A stretch of DNA of 64,000 bases, taken from positions 1,203,388 to 1,267,387 of the forward strand of contig NZ_CP072392.1 of assembly GCF_017742835.1 (NCBI RefSeq). The letters are read 5' to 3'. Shown one piece after another: positions 41,954 through 50,385 of this stretch; the stretch's first letter is position 1, and each line of letters begins with the position of its first letter. The DNA comes from Aquabacter sp. L1I39. GTDB taxonomy: Bacteria; Pseudomonadota; Alphaproteobacteria; Rhizobiales; Xanthobacteraceae. The position numbers and the translations under genes are program-made. Below the pieces are notes generated by a model. It did not search any database, was not told the origin of the DNA, and saw nothing but the letters and a program-made list of their open reading frames with translations.

Positions 41954-42067
41954 CCAGCCGCGCCGCGTACGGCACCAGCACGGAACAGGCGGCGGCCAAG
42001 CAGACGCCCCCGCCGCCTGCCCTCAATCCAGAAAGCCGCAACGACGGCACGCAGGGGAACAGCAGAC

Positions 42068-43327
42068 ATGAAACAGGATCAGGACAGGCAGAGCCGCAAA
42101 CATCGCTTGCGGGCACTGTGGACATCAAGCCTCGGCGCCCTGATGGCCCTCGCCGTCATGGCGACGCCGTCATCGGCCCAGATTTCCGACGGGGTGGTCA
42201 AGATCGGCATCCTCAACGACCAATCGGGCCCGTTCTCCGATCTTGCGGGCAAGGGATCGGTGGTGGCTGCCAAGCTGGCGCTGGAGGATTTCAAGAAGAT
42301 CGCGCCCGACGTAAAGGTGGAACTGCTGGTCGCGGACCACCAGAACAAGGCGGACGTGGGCGCGCAGATCGTGCGCCGATGGTTCGCCGAAGGCGTCGAC
42401 ATGGTGGCCGATGTCACCAATTCGGCTGTCGCGCTCGCCGTCCAGGCCCTGGCGCGGGAAAAGAACAAGGTGGTCATGTACTCGGCCGTGGGGACGGTGG
42501 ACATCACCGGCAAGCAGTGCGCCCCGACGGGCTTTGCCTGGCTCCACGACAATTACAACCTGGTCGCCGGCCCCATCCGCAAGCTGGTCAGCCAGGGACA
42601 AGACAAGTGGTTCTTCATCGCCGCCGACTATGCCTTCGGACGGAACATGGTGGCTGAATCCGAGCGGATGCTGAAATCCGTGGGCGGAAAGTCACTGGGC
42701 GCGGTCTTCCATCCCATCGGCAATGCGGACTATTCCTCTTTCCTGCTGCAGGCGCAGGGGTCGGGCGCCAAGGTGGTGGCCCTCGCCAATGCCGGTGAGC
42801 AACTGGTCTCCTCCATCAAGCAGTGGAACGAGTTCAACATGAGTGCCGGCGGCCAGACGCCGGTGGCGCTCCTGATGTTCCTGACCGACATCCACGGCAT
42901 GGGCCTCCAGACGGCCAAGGGCCTCACGGGCATCACCGCCTGGTACTGGGACCTCAATGACGACACCCGCGCCTTCGCCAAACGCTTTTATGCGCTGCAC
43001 GGTGCCATGCCCACCGCGCCGCAGGCGGCGGTCTATTCCGCCGTCTTCCACTATCTGAAGGCGGTGGCGGCGATCAATTCGGACGATACCGACCGCGTCG
43101 CGGAGAAGATGCGCGCCACCCCGGTGGACGACTTCTACGCCCCCGGCGCAAAGATCCGGGCGGACAGCAAGCTGGTCCACGATTTCTACCTGGTCCAGGT
43201 GCGCGAGCCGAAGGAGCTGGAGAAGCCCTGGGCCTATTATAAGGTGCTGGAGACGGTCTCCGCCGACGTCGCCTACCGGCCGCTGAGCGAGAGCGACTGC
43301 CCGCTGGTGACCAACGCCGCGAAGTAA
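42068..43327 (+). CDS. Orphan Leu/Ile/Val-type ABC substrate-binding protein
   Basis: Type I periplasmic binding protein of 419 residues with a long basic leader and a signal sequence ending near PSSAQISDGVVKIG (about residue 42). Family marks are VKIGILNDQSGPFSDLAGKGSVVAAKLALEDF and FIAADYAFGRNMVAESERML. No permease or ATPase follows, so it must borrow membrane partners from elsewhere or from the liv set at 16302-20999. It lies 114 bases after leucine dehydrogenase. Ligand unknown. Confidence 0.88.
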   Translation: MKQDQDRQSRKHRLRALWTSSLGALMALAVMATPSSAQISDGVVKIGILNDQSGPFSDLAGKGSVVAAKLALEDFKKIAPDVKVELLVADHQNKADVGAQIVRRWFAEGVDMVADVTNSAVALAVQALAREKNKVVMYSAVGTVDITGKQCAPTGFAWLHDNYNLVAGPIRKLVSQGQDKWFFIAADYAFGRNMVAESERMLKSVGGKSLGAVFHPIGNADYSSFLLQAQGSGAKVVALANAGEQLVSSIKQWNEFNMSAGGQTPVALLMFLTDIHGMGLQTAKGLTGITAWYWDLNDDTRAFAKRFYALHGAMPTAPQAAVYSAVFHYLKAVAAINSDDTDRVAEKMRATPVDDFYAPGAKIRADSKLVHDFYLVQVREPKELEKPWAYYKVLETVSADVAYRPLSESDCPLVTNAAK

Positions 43328-43334
43328 AGCGATC

Positions 43335-43380
43335 GCGCCGCTCCCCGATCCGGCGCAGGGCGGGTGTCAGGGAGCGGCGC
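43335..43380 (+). terminator. Hairpin terminator candidate after the binding-protein gene
   Basis: GCGCCGCTCCC pairs with GGGAGCGGCGC, an 11-bp perfect stem with a 24-base loop, eight bases after the stop codon. There is no T-run, so termination may be partial. Confidence 0.45.
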
Positions 43381-43470
43381 AGATGCGCGGCCGCCTCCGA
43401 CGGCGCTGGCAAGAGCGCGCGCAAGGCTCTGAATTCCGCCACCGCCTGCGCCCAAGTTCAAAGGAGCATC

Positions 43471-44685
43471 ATGGCTGACATCGTGGTTCTCGGCGCCGGC
43501 ATGGTTGGCATCACCACGGCGCTGGCCCTGCAGGAGCGCGGACACGCCTGCGTGGTGATCGATCGCGCCCCTCCGGGATCGGAAACAAGCTACGGCAATG
43601 CGGGCATCATCCAGGCGGAAGCGGTCGAGCCCTACGCGCTGCCGACGAGCCCGCTGGTGTTGCTCCAGATGGCATTGGGGGCGAGGAATGCCGTTGATCT
43701 GCATTGGCCCTCGCTGCCCGGCCAGTTTCCCGCGCTCTTGGCCTACTGGCGTGCGTCCGGGGCCCGCTCTCTGCGCGAGATCATCCCGCTCTGGCGGCAG
43801 CTCATCGGCGAGGCCGTGCCCCGGCATGCGGCGCTCATCACCGCATCCGGCGCCGAAAGCCTGATCCGCCGCGAGGGCTATTGGGAGGTGCATGACACGC
43901 AGAAAGGGTTAGCTGCCGCGGTTCAGGCGGCGGAGCGCCGGAAGGCGGAGCATGGTGTTGAATTCGCCGTTGTCGACGGCGCCACGCTGGCATCGGCAGA
44001 GCCGGCCATCCGCCGCGCCCCCGCCGGAGCGCTTCACTGGATCGCACCCTGGACCTGCCTGTCGCCCGGCGCGCTGGTGGCAGCCTATGCGCGTCTGTTC
44101 GCAGCGCGCGGCGGGCGCATCCTGACGGCCGACGCCCGCACGCTCGCGCGCACGGGGGCGGGATGGCAGGTGGCAGGGGAGCAGGCCGAGCAGATTGTTG
44201 TCGCCCTCGGCCCCTGGTCGCCCGAGCTCCTGCGGCCCCTCGGCTATCGCATGCCCATGGTGCGCAAGCGCGGGTACCACAGGCATTATTCGGGCGCCAC
44301 CCACCTGCGCCGCCCCTTGCTCCTGGCGGATCATTCGGTGGTCCTGGCGCCCATGCGCGACGGCCTGAGGATCGCCACGGGGGCGCAGATCTCCACCGCA
44401 GGCCCCAGCGCCCGTCCGCGCCAGCTCAGACGGGGAGAAGCAGCGGCCCGCTCGCTCCTCGATCTTGGGGCGCCAGTGGAGGCGACCCCTTGGTCCGGTA
44501 CGCGCCCGTGCCTTCCCGGAATGCTGCCGCTGGTCTGCCGGGCGCCCCGGCATCCCGGCCTCTGGCTGCATTTCGGCCACGGCCACCAGGGTTTCACACT
44601 TGGCCCGGTGACATCAGCGCGGCTCGCCCGTGCCGTTGATGGAGATGCGGCGGCGATAGACGGGCTTGACCGGGGCCTCGACTGA
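43471..44685 (+). CDS. D-amino acid dehydrogenase-type FAD oxidoreductase (DadA-like)
   Basis: DAO-family flavoprotein of 404 residues. The FAD motif is IVVLGAGMVGITTALALQERGHACVVID, then SETSYGNAGIIQAEAVEPYA, the DadA counterpart of METSFANGG. The C-terminal block is WSGTRPCLPGMLPLVCRAPRHPGLWLHFGHGHQGFTLGP. Such enzymes oxidise D-amino acids to oxoacids and pass electrons to the membrane chain. AAGGAG lies upstream of the ATG. It is intact, unlike the dadA remnant at 29608-30018, and complements the deacylase in a D-amino-acid route. Confidence 0.85.
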   Translation: MADIVVLGAGMVGITTALALQERGHACVVIDRAPPGSETSYGNAGIIQAEAVEPYALPTSPLVLLQMALGARNAVDLHWPSLPGQFPALLAYWRASGARSLREIIPLWRQLIGEAVPRHAALITASGAESLIRREGYWEVHDTQKGLAAAVQAAERRKAEHGVEFAVVDGATLASAEPAIRRAPAGALHWIAPWTCLSPGALVAAYARLFAARGGRILTADARTLARTGAGWQVAGEQAEQIVVALGPWSPELLRPLGYRMPMVRKRGYHRHYSGATHLRRPLLLADHSVVLAPMRDGLRIATGAQISTAGPSARPRQLRRGEAAARSLLDLGAPVEATPWSGTRPCLPGMLPLVCRAPRHPGLWLHFGHGHQGFTLGPVTSARLARAVDGDAAAIDGLDRGLD

Positions 44686-45017
44686 TCGCTCGGCGAGCCG
44701 GCCGAGGCGGTGCAGCGCATTGCCGGCACCGGCGACAGGCGCTGGAAGGTGCCCGGCGGCTCGACTGGTGGACGGTCCTCTACAATCCGCGTTCGGCATC
44801 ACCAAGGATAGGACGACGCTCTAGAAAGTGGCCCCATAAATTTGAGCGGGTGAGCGTGTCCCGCCAGCTGAGCCACCGTATGCTCGCTGCGGATCGCCTC
44901 CAGGGCCACCTTGGCCTTGAAATCCCAAGAATACCGTTTCCTCTTCCCGGCCGTCGGGCTCGTCCTTCCGCCAGGCCGAACCAACCTCAGCGACCTGTCC
45001 GGGTTTCGGGGACCACC
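44686..45017. other. 332-bp gap holding an IS remnant
   Basis: Between the FAD oxidoreductase and the decarboxylase-like gene there is no intact gene. The right half carries the IS3-type orfA fragment listed separately. The left half (44686-44820) shows nothing I can identify. Confidence 0.5.
44824..44984 (-). mobile_element. IS3-type transposase orfA fragment
   Basis: From an ATG at 44984 leftward the frame reads KRKRYSWDFKAKVALEAIRSEHTVAQLA, a clear match to the start of IS3/IS911-group OrfA (usual KRYSADFKAKVALEALxGExTxAELA). It then changes to unrelated sequence near AGHAHPLKF, close to an AT-rich end (AAATTTATGGGG). About 40 of roughly 100 residues remain and there is no orfB. It differs in sequence from the remnant at 15904. 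Confidence 0.7.
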
Positions 45018-46007
45018 TCATGCCTTGATGCGCATGACGCCGATGGCATTGCCGCGAGCGACTTTTTCGCGGGTTGTCTCGTCGAGCGGCGCGGCATCGA
45101 GGAAGCGGCCTGCCATCGCCGAATCCTCGTACGGATAGTCGATGGAGAACAGCACCTTGTCGGCCCCGAGCGCGGAGAGCGCCGCGATCAGCGGGACGTT
45201 GTCGAACTGGCCGGACGTGGTCACGAACATGTTCCGCTTCAGATAGAAGGACGGCACTTCCTTGAGGGGGCGCTTGCCGACGATGAGTGCGGCGCGGCTG
45301 TCGAAGCGCCACAGGTGGTAGGGCATGGTCTCGCCCATGTGGCCGAGGATGATCTTCAGCCTGGGAAAGCGATCGAACACGCCGGAGAAGAGCAGGCGCA
45401 GGAAATGCGAGGAGGTCTCGAAGTTCCACTCCCAGGTCGGCTTCACGAGCTCCGGGGCGCCTTCGAGCACGTAGGGCAGCACGAAGGAATCCGTCGGGTG
45501 CAGATAGAGTGGCGTGTCGAGGGCCTGCATGCGCTCCCAGAACGGATCGTATCTGGGATCGTCAAGATAGACGCCGTTTGTGTGGCCGTTGACCAGGGCG
45601 CCGACGAAGCCGAGCTCGCTCACGCAGCGTTCCAGCTCAGCGGTTGCCGCCGGCACATCCTGCATGGGCAAATGGGCAAAGCCCCGATACCGGGCCGGCT
45701 GCTTGACGATCTCCGCCGCCAGCCGGTCATTGGCGTCTCGGGCGAGCTTCACGGCCACGGCGGGGTCGGGCTCGGCCTGCACGCCCGGCCCGGATATGGA
45801 CAGGACCGCAATATCCACGCCGGCCTCGTCCATGGCGGCAAGCCGGCGCTCGCCGAAATCGAACATGAGCTGGCTCAGGTGCTCCGCGCCTTCCGCCGAT
45901 ACGCGCGGCATCGCAGCCCGCATATGCGGCTCCAGCCCGGGCGTGATGAAGTGCTCCTCAAGGGCGATCTTTTTCACGGGGGCTCCGGGGCTGGCGGCTG
46001 CGGGCAC
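45018..46007 (-). CDS. Amidohydrolase-2 family decarboxylase (gamma-resorcylate decarboxylase-like)
   Basis: TIM-barrel metalloenzyme of 329 residues. It has the ExH metal motif of the ACMSD/gamma-resorcylate decarboxylase group (KKIALEEHF), then LSISGPGVQA, YRGFAHLPMQD, ELGFVGALVNGHTNG, the metal histidine in LYLHP, LGHMGETMPY, and the aspartate in FSIDYPYED. Relatives reversibly decarboxylate hydroxybenzoates. Start is GTG at 46007; a GTG at 45977 with GGAG upstream is an alternative. It is divergent from the sulfatase. The carboxylate substrate is unknown. Confidence 0.82.
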   Translation of the reverse strand: MPAAASPGAPVKKIALEEHFITPGLEPHMRAAMPRVSAEGAEHLSQLMFDFGERRLAAMDEAGVDIAVLSISGPGVQAEPDPAVAVKLARDANDRLAAEIVKQPARYRGFAHLPMQDVPAATAELERCVSELGFVGALVNGHTNGVYLDDPRYDPFWERMQALDTPLYLHPTDSFVLPYVLEGAPELVKPTWEWNFETSSHFLRLLFSGVFDRFPRLKIILGHMGETMPYHLWRFDSRAALIVGKRPLKEVPSFYLKRNMFVTTSGQFDNVPLIAALSALGADKVLFSIDYPYEDSAMAGRFLDAAPLDETTREKVARGNAIGVMRIKA

Positions 46008-46187
46008 ATGCGAGGACGCCGCAATCTACAGCGGTAGACATTGGATGAGAAGGGAGCTCCCCGTGCAGCTAAGCCCGCAACAACGTCCGCCAAGCTTAAG
46101 CTTTCCCTTTTACTTGCGGACATCGGGCGGTTGCCCGCCCCTTCAATTTCTCACAATATTTTCACTCGAGCTGGCGACGTTCACACA

Positions 46188-46209
46188 ATCGTTTCTCCTA
46201 TGGAACGAT
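46188..46209. promoter_or_regulatory. Inverted repeat ATCGTT-10-AACGAT before the sulfatase
   Basis: Six-bp arms with a 10-base spacer, 47 bp upstream of the sulfatase ATG, in an AT-richer promoter stretch. A 12-bp perfect palindrome AAGCTTAAGCTT lies at 46092-46103. Either could be an operator for the divergent pair; the regulator is unknown. Confidence 0.3.
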
Positions 46210-46255
46210 ATATTGAGGGCTGATCATTCTCGACGCATGGCGGGAGGACCGGAAA

Positions 46256-48046
46256 ATGGGCGAGAAGCCGGAGGGGACTATTGTGCCGTCGCGGAGAGAG
46301 ATTTTCACCTCCGGCGCCGCCTTGGTGGCTGCCGGCCTCCTGCCGAAGGAGACACAGGCCGGGGGCCTGCCGTCCCGGTCGCCTTCCCCGATCAAGGCAC
46401 CCGATGCACCGCCCGGCGGCTACAACATTCTGTTCATCCTGGTTGATCAGGAGCATTTCTTCGACGCATGGCCGTTTCCGGTGCCGGGCCGCGAATGGAT
46501 CAAGGCCAACGGCATCACCTTCACCAACCACCAGGCTGCGTCCTGCGTGTGTTCGCCGGCGCGCTCGACGCTCTATACAGGCCTCCACATTCCCCATACC
46601 GGCGTCTTCGACAACGCCAATGCCCTGTGGCAGCCGGACATGTCGACGGATGTGAAGACGGTGGGCCACCGCCTCGCCCAGCTCGGCTATCACGCCGCCT
46701 ATCAGGGCAAGTGGCACCTCTCGATCAATCTCGACCAGGTGAACGAGGCCATCGACGCGCCGTTCGCGAAATACCGCAAGATCATCGAAAGCTACGGCTT
46801 CGACGACTTCTTCGGCGTCGGCGACATCAACGACCGCACGCTCGGCGGCTACAATTACGACGACACCACCACGGCCTTCGCCACCCGCTGGCTGCGCACC
46901 CGCGGCCAGGAACTGAAGGCGGCCGGCAAGCCCTGGTATCTGGCGGTGAACTTCGTCAATCCCCACGACGTGATGTTCATCAATTCCGACCTGCCGGGCC
47001 AGACGGTCCAGGGCAAGCAGTCTTCCATGCCCATCGCGCGCGCGCCGGAAAATGACCTTTACAAGGCCACATGGGACGTGCCCTTGCCGTCCACACGGAC
47101 CCAGGCCTTCAACACTCCCGGCCGCCCCAAGGCGCAGCAAATCTATCAGGAGGTCATCGACTTCCTGGTCGGCCAGTGGCCGGATGAGGACCGCCGCTGG
47201 CGGGTGCTGCAGAACTATTATTTCAACTGCATTCGCGACTGTGACCTGCAGGTCTTCCGCATGCTGGAGGCGATCAAGGCCAACGGCATGTCGGATGACA
47301 CCATCATCGTCTTCACCGCCGATCACGGCGAGCTGGGCGGCCATCATCAGATGCGCGGCAAGGGCAATTCCACCTACCGCCAGCAAAATCACTTGCCCCT
47401 GATGATCGTTCACCCCGCCTATCCCGGCGGGCTCACCTGCAATGCGGTGACCTCGCAGATCGACCTCGCTCCCACCATCCTCGCGCTCACCGGCGTTGCG
47501 CCCGACAAGCTGAAGCAGGCGGGCGAAGGATTGCCGGGACATGATTTTTCATCCCTGCTCACCACGCCGGGCGCAGCCAAGCCGGATACGCTGCGGCCGG
47601 GGTCGCTGTTCTGCTACAATATGCTGAGCTATCAGGACGCGCGCTGGGCGGCCCATTTCGACGTGAAGTCGGACACTTCGGTCCCGCTCGCGCAACGCCT
47701 CGCCGCCATGGAAAAGCAACCGCCGGACTTCCGACTGCGCTGCTCCATCCGCAGCGTGTTCGATGGCCGCTACCGCTTCTCCCGCTACTTCTCCCCGCAG
47801 GGCTTCAACACGCCCGACACCTGGGAGGAACTGACTGGGAAGAACGATCTGGAAGTCTATGACCTTCAGGACGATCCCGACGAGGTGAACAACCTTGCCA
47901 TGAAGGGGCGGGCAGCGGGCGACCTGATCATGGGGCTGAATGCCAAGCTGAACGGCCTCATCGCCGCGGAGGTTGGCGTGGACGATGGCAGCTTCCTGCC
48001 GTTCAAGGACGGCAAATGGGTCTTCCCCCCCGCGAGCGAACGGTAA
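46256..48046 (+). CDS. Type I sulfatase (formylglycine-dependent), exported
   Basis: Sulfatase of 596 residues. The formylglycine motif is C99-S-P-A-R, in ASCVCSPARSTLYTG; metal ligands lie in LVDQEH (D64) and TADHGELG; the substrate-pocket lysine and histidine region is YQGKWHLS. The N-terminus has a twin arginine before a hydrophobic stretch (SRREIFTSGAALVAAGLLP), suggesting Tat export. The family hydrolyses aryl, alkyl or choline sulfates and some phosphonate esters. It stands alone, divergent from the decarboxylase-like gene; an FGly-generating enzyme is not in the window. Confidence 0.9.
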   Translation: MGEKPEGTIVPSRREIFTSGAALVAAGLLPKETQAGGLPSRSPSPIKAPDAPPGGYNILFILVDQEHFFDAWPFPVPGREWIKANGITFTNHQAASCVCSPARSTLYTGLHIPHTGVFDNANALWQPDMSTDVKTVGHRLAQLGYHAAYQGKWHLSINLDQVNEAIDAPFAKYRKIIESYGFDDFFGVGDINDRTLGGYNYDDTTTAFATRWLRTRGQELKAAGKPWYLAVNFVNPHDVMFINSDLPGQTVQGKQSSMPIARAPENDLYKATWDVPLPSTRTQAFNTPGRPKAQQIYQEVIDFLVGQWPDEDRRWRVLQNYYFNCIRDCDLQVFRMLEAIKANGMSDDTIIVFTADHGELGGHHQMRGKGNSTYRQQNHLPLMIVHPAYPGGLTCNAVTSQIDLAPTILALTGVAPDKLKQAGEGLPGHDFSSLLTTPGAAKPDTLRPGSLFCYNMLSYQDARWAAHFDVKSDTSVPLAQRLAAMEKQPPDFRLRCSIRSVFDGRYRFSRYFSPQGFNTPDTWEELTGKNDLEVYDLQDDPDEVNNLAMKGRAAGDLIMGLNAKLNGLIAAEVGVDDGSFLPFKDGKWVFPPASER

Positions 48047-48120
48047 GCGACATTTCTCTCATCGGGGCCTTGAGCGCCTGGTCATTCGCCAATGGAGACC
48101 TTGTCCCAGATCGCTGTTCC

Positions 48121-48151
48121 GACCTCCTCTCCCCAGCGGGGAAAGGAGGTC
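48121..48151. terminator. Strong hairpin between convergent sulfatase and pbfA
   Basis: GACCTCCT pairs with AGGAGGTC, and an inner TCCCC pairs with GGGGA around an AGC loop. This 31-base, nearly perfect stem lies 75 bases after the sulfatase stop and 52 bases beyond the pbfA stop. It would act on both convergent transcripts. No T-run. Confidence 0.55.
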
Positions 48152-48202
48152 AGGTCCAGGTCGAAGCGGTCAAGCACACGGCCAATCGTATGAGTGACCA
48201 TT

Positions 48203-49579
48203 TTATCCCTCCGCCGCCGCGAAGGCCGCCGCGAGGATGTCCAGGGATTGGGAGAATGCCTCGTCCGAGATGGTCAGGGGCGGGCAGAGGGTGAGCACCT
48301 TGCCGCCGCCCACCTTGAAGCTGAGGCCCCGCTCCAGGGCGGCATAAAGGATGCGGTCCGCCCGCACGCTCGCGGGCAGGCCGGCATGATCGCGCAGCTC
48401 CACGCCGAAGAACGCGCCGATATGGCGGACCTCCCGCACCTCCGGCCGCGCCGCGGCAAGGGCGTCGAGGCGCGCCCGCCCCGTCGCGCCCAGATGCCGG
48501 GCCCGGGCGCACAGATCCTCCTCCTCGATCACCTGAATGGCGGCGAGGCCGGCGGCGCTGCCCAGCGGGCTCTTCTCATGGGTGTAGTGGCCGAGCGCGA
48601 CCTGGCCGGCAATATCCAGGTCTCGCCGCACCAGGAGCGCCGCCTGGGGCACGATGCCTCCGCCAAGCCCTTTCCCCAGCGCCACCATGTCGGGCACACA
48701 GCCCATCTGCTCGAACACATAGAAGGTGCCGCAGCGGGCGAGCGCGGAGGGGATTTCGTCAAACACCAGCAAGGTGCCGTGGCGGGCGCAGCTTGCCTTC
48801 ACCTTGGCCCAGAAACCGGCCGGCGGCGGCTCAACCGTGGTCCAGCGCACCGGCTCGGCGATGAGGGCGGCCACGTCTCCCTGCACCTCCAGCACATAAT
48901 CGATGTAATCGGCCAGCCGATCGATGGCGCCGTCATCGTCGCCGAAGAAGCGACGGGCCATTCCGGGCGGGGGCACATGCTCGGCGCCGGGCAGGAGCGG
49001 GCCCACATCCTTGCGGAACAGCGCCTCGCCGCCGACCGAAATGGCATCGAGATTGGCGCCGTGGAAGGCGTCCCACATGGACAGGGTCTTGTGCCGGCCG
49101 GTGGCATAGCGCGCCAGCTTCAGCGCCATGCCGATGGCGGCGGAGCCGGACGGCGCGAGCAGCACCTTGCCCAGCGGTTCCGGGGCAAGGTCCGCCAGCT
49201 TCTGCGCAAAGCTCACCGCCTCCTGGCAGGTGAAGCGGCGGGGGCAGAAGGGCAAGCTGTCCAGCTGCGCCTTGATGGCCGCCACCACGGCGGGATGGCC
49301 GTGGCCCAATTGGTGCACGCTGTTGCCGTGGAAGTCGAAGATTCGGCGGCCGGACTGGGTCACCAGCACGGAGCCTTCCGCATGAACGACCACGTCGAGG
49401 CATGGCGAGGACAGAGACTGATGCAGGAAGACATCCGCATCCGCCTCCAGCAGGTCCCGCGTGGGCGCATCGAGCCCGGCGCTCCAGGCAGCGCGCAGGG
49501 GAGAAGTGTTGACGTCGCCTTCGCTGGCCCCGCCCTGCATGATCCGGTCTCCCGACACCATTGCCTCGCCCGCGCTCAC
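48203..49579 (-). CDS. pbfA: Class III PLP enzyme, (R)-1-hydroxy-2-aminoethylphosphonate ammonia-lyase type
   Basis: Class III aminotransferase fold, 458 residues. The PLP lysine is K303 in ALGKGLGGGIVP and the cofactor aspartate D274 in LVFDEIPSAL. Adjacent to phnX and the aminoethylphosphonate transporter, it fits PbfA, which is an ammonia-lyase rather than a transaminase and makes phosphonoacetaldehyde from hydroxylated aminoethylphosphonate. A true PhnW is class V, so this is not PhnW. Start is a GTG overlapping the phnX stop; ATGs lie a few codons in. The exact reaction is inferred from family and context. Confidence 0.8.
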   Translation of the reverse strand: MSAGEAMVSGDRIMQGGASEGDVNTSPLRAAWSAGLDAPTRDLLEADADVFLHQSLSSPCLDVVVHAEGSVLVTQSGRRIFDFHGNSVHQLGHGHPAVVAAIKAQLDSLPFCPRRFTCQEAVSFAQKLADLAPEPLGKVLLAPSGSAAIGMALKLARYATGRHKTLSMWDAFHGANLDAISVGGEALFRKDVGPLLPGAEHVPPPGMARRFFGDDDGAIDRLADYIDYVLEVQGDVAALIAEPVRWTTVEPPPAGFWAKVKASCARHGTLLVFDEIPSALARCGTFYVFEQMGCVPDMVALGKGLGGGIVPQAALLVRRDLDIAGQVALGHYTHEKSPLGSAAGLAAIQVIEEEDLCARARHLGATGRARLDALAAARPEVREVRHIGAFFGVELRDHAGLPASVRADRILYAALERGLSFKVGGGKVLTLCPPLTISDEAFSQSLDILAAAFAAAEG

Positions 49580-50385
49580 GGCCGCTCGCCCCGCGCCATG
49601 GCGCCTTCGATTTCGTCCAGCACCTCCCGCAGGTCCGCCACGCCATCGATGACGAAATGCGCGCCGGCGCGGGTCAATTTGCCATAGGCCTCGGCCCGGC
49701 GCGCCTCCAGCTCGTCATGGGAGAGAGCCTCGGTCTCGGCGGCATCCAGGCCGAACACATTGCCGGTGAGCGCGACGCCGACGCTCCAGCAGCCGGCATT
49801 CAGGCCCTCGGCCACGCCCACTTCGGTGTCATCCACCTTCACCACGGCGGCGGCGGGCCACACGCCGAGGTCGAGGAAGGTCTTGTACATCATGAGCGGG
49901 GTGGGCCGGCCCGCCGGCAGGTCGCCGGCGCACACCAGATTGTCCGGCGCATAGCCCTGCGCGGCCGCGCGCGGCAGAAGCGGCGCCATGATCTCGCGGG
50001 TATAGCCGGTGGTGGAGCCGATCTTCAGCCCCGCCGCGCGCAACTGGGCGGCGGTTTCGGCGGCGCCGGGGATGAGGGCGGAAAAATCGGTCACCACTTC
50101 CACATTGAGCGGCACGAAGACATCGTAGATGGCATCAATGTCCGCCTCGCCGGGGGCGCGGCCATGCACCTTTTCCCACTGGGCCGCGATGCGCGGCAGG
50201 CGGATGAGGGTGGAGATGTGGTCGCGCTTGGCCATGCCCATGGGGCCACGGGCCTCGTCGATGGAAATGTCCACGCCGAACTGCGCAAAGGCGCGCTGAA
50301 ACACGCCCATGGGCGCCTTCGAGCCGTGATCCACCATGGTGCCGGCCCAGTCGAACACGACGGCCTTGAGATGGGTAAAGGTCAT
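49576..50385 (-). CDS. phnX: Phosphonoacetaldehyde hydrolase (phosphonatase)
   Basis: HAD-family C-P bond hydrolase of 269 residues, converting phosphonoacetaldehyde to acetaldehyde and phosphate. The nucleophile is D12 in VVFDWAGTMVD and the Schiff-base lysine K53 in MGMAKRDHI; both positions equal those of the characterised Bacillus enzyme. GSTTGYT, KVDDTEVGV and GVALTGN follow. Overlaps with genes on both sides (four bases each) place it in a single operon with transporter and oxidase. Confidence 0.95.
   Translation of the reverse strand: MTFTHLKAVVFDWAGTMVDHGSKAPMGVFQRAFAQFGVDISIDEARGPMGMAKRDHISTLIRLPRIAAQWEKVHGRAPGEADIDAIYDVFVPLNVEVVTDFSALIPGAAETAAQLRAAGLKIGSTTGYTREIMAPLLPRAAAQGYAPDNLVCAGDLPAGRPTPLMMYKTFLDLGVWPAAAVVKVDDTEVGVAEGLNAGCWSVGVALTGNVFGLDAAETEALSHDELEARRAEAYGKLTRAGAHFVIDGVADLREVLDEIEGAMARGERP

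Noticed and set aside
48203..49579. Calling the class III enzyme a 2-aminoethylphosphonate transaminase (PhnW)
   Set aside because: PhnW is a class V aminotransferase with different lysine context; GKGLGGG and the DE motif here are class III, fitting PbfA.
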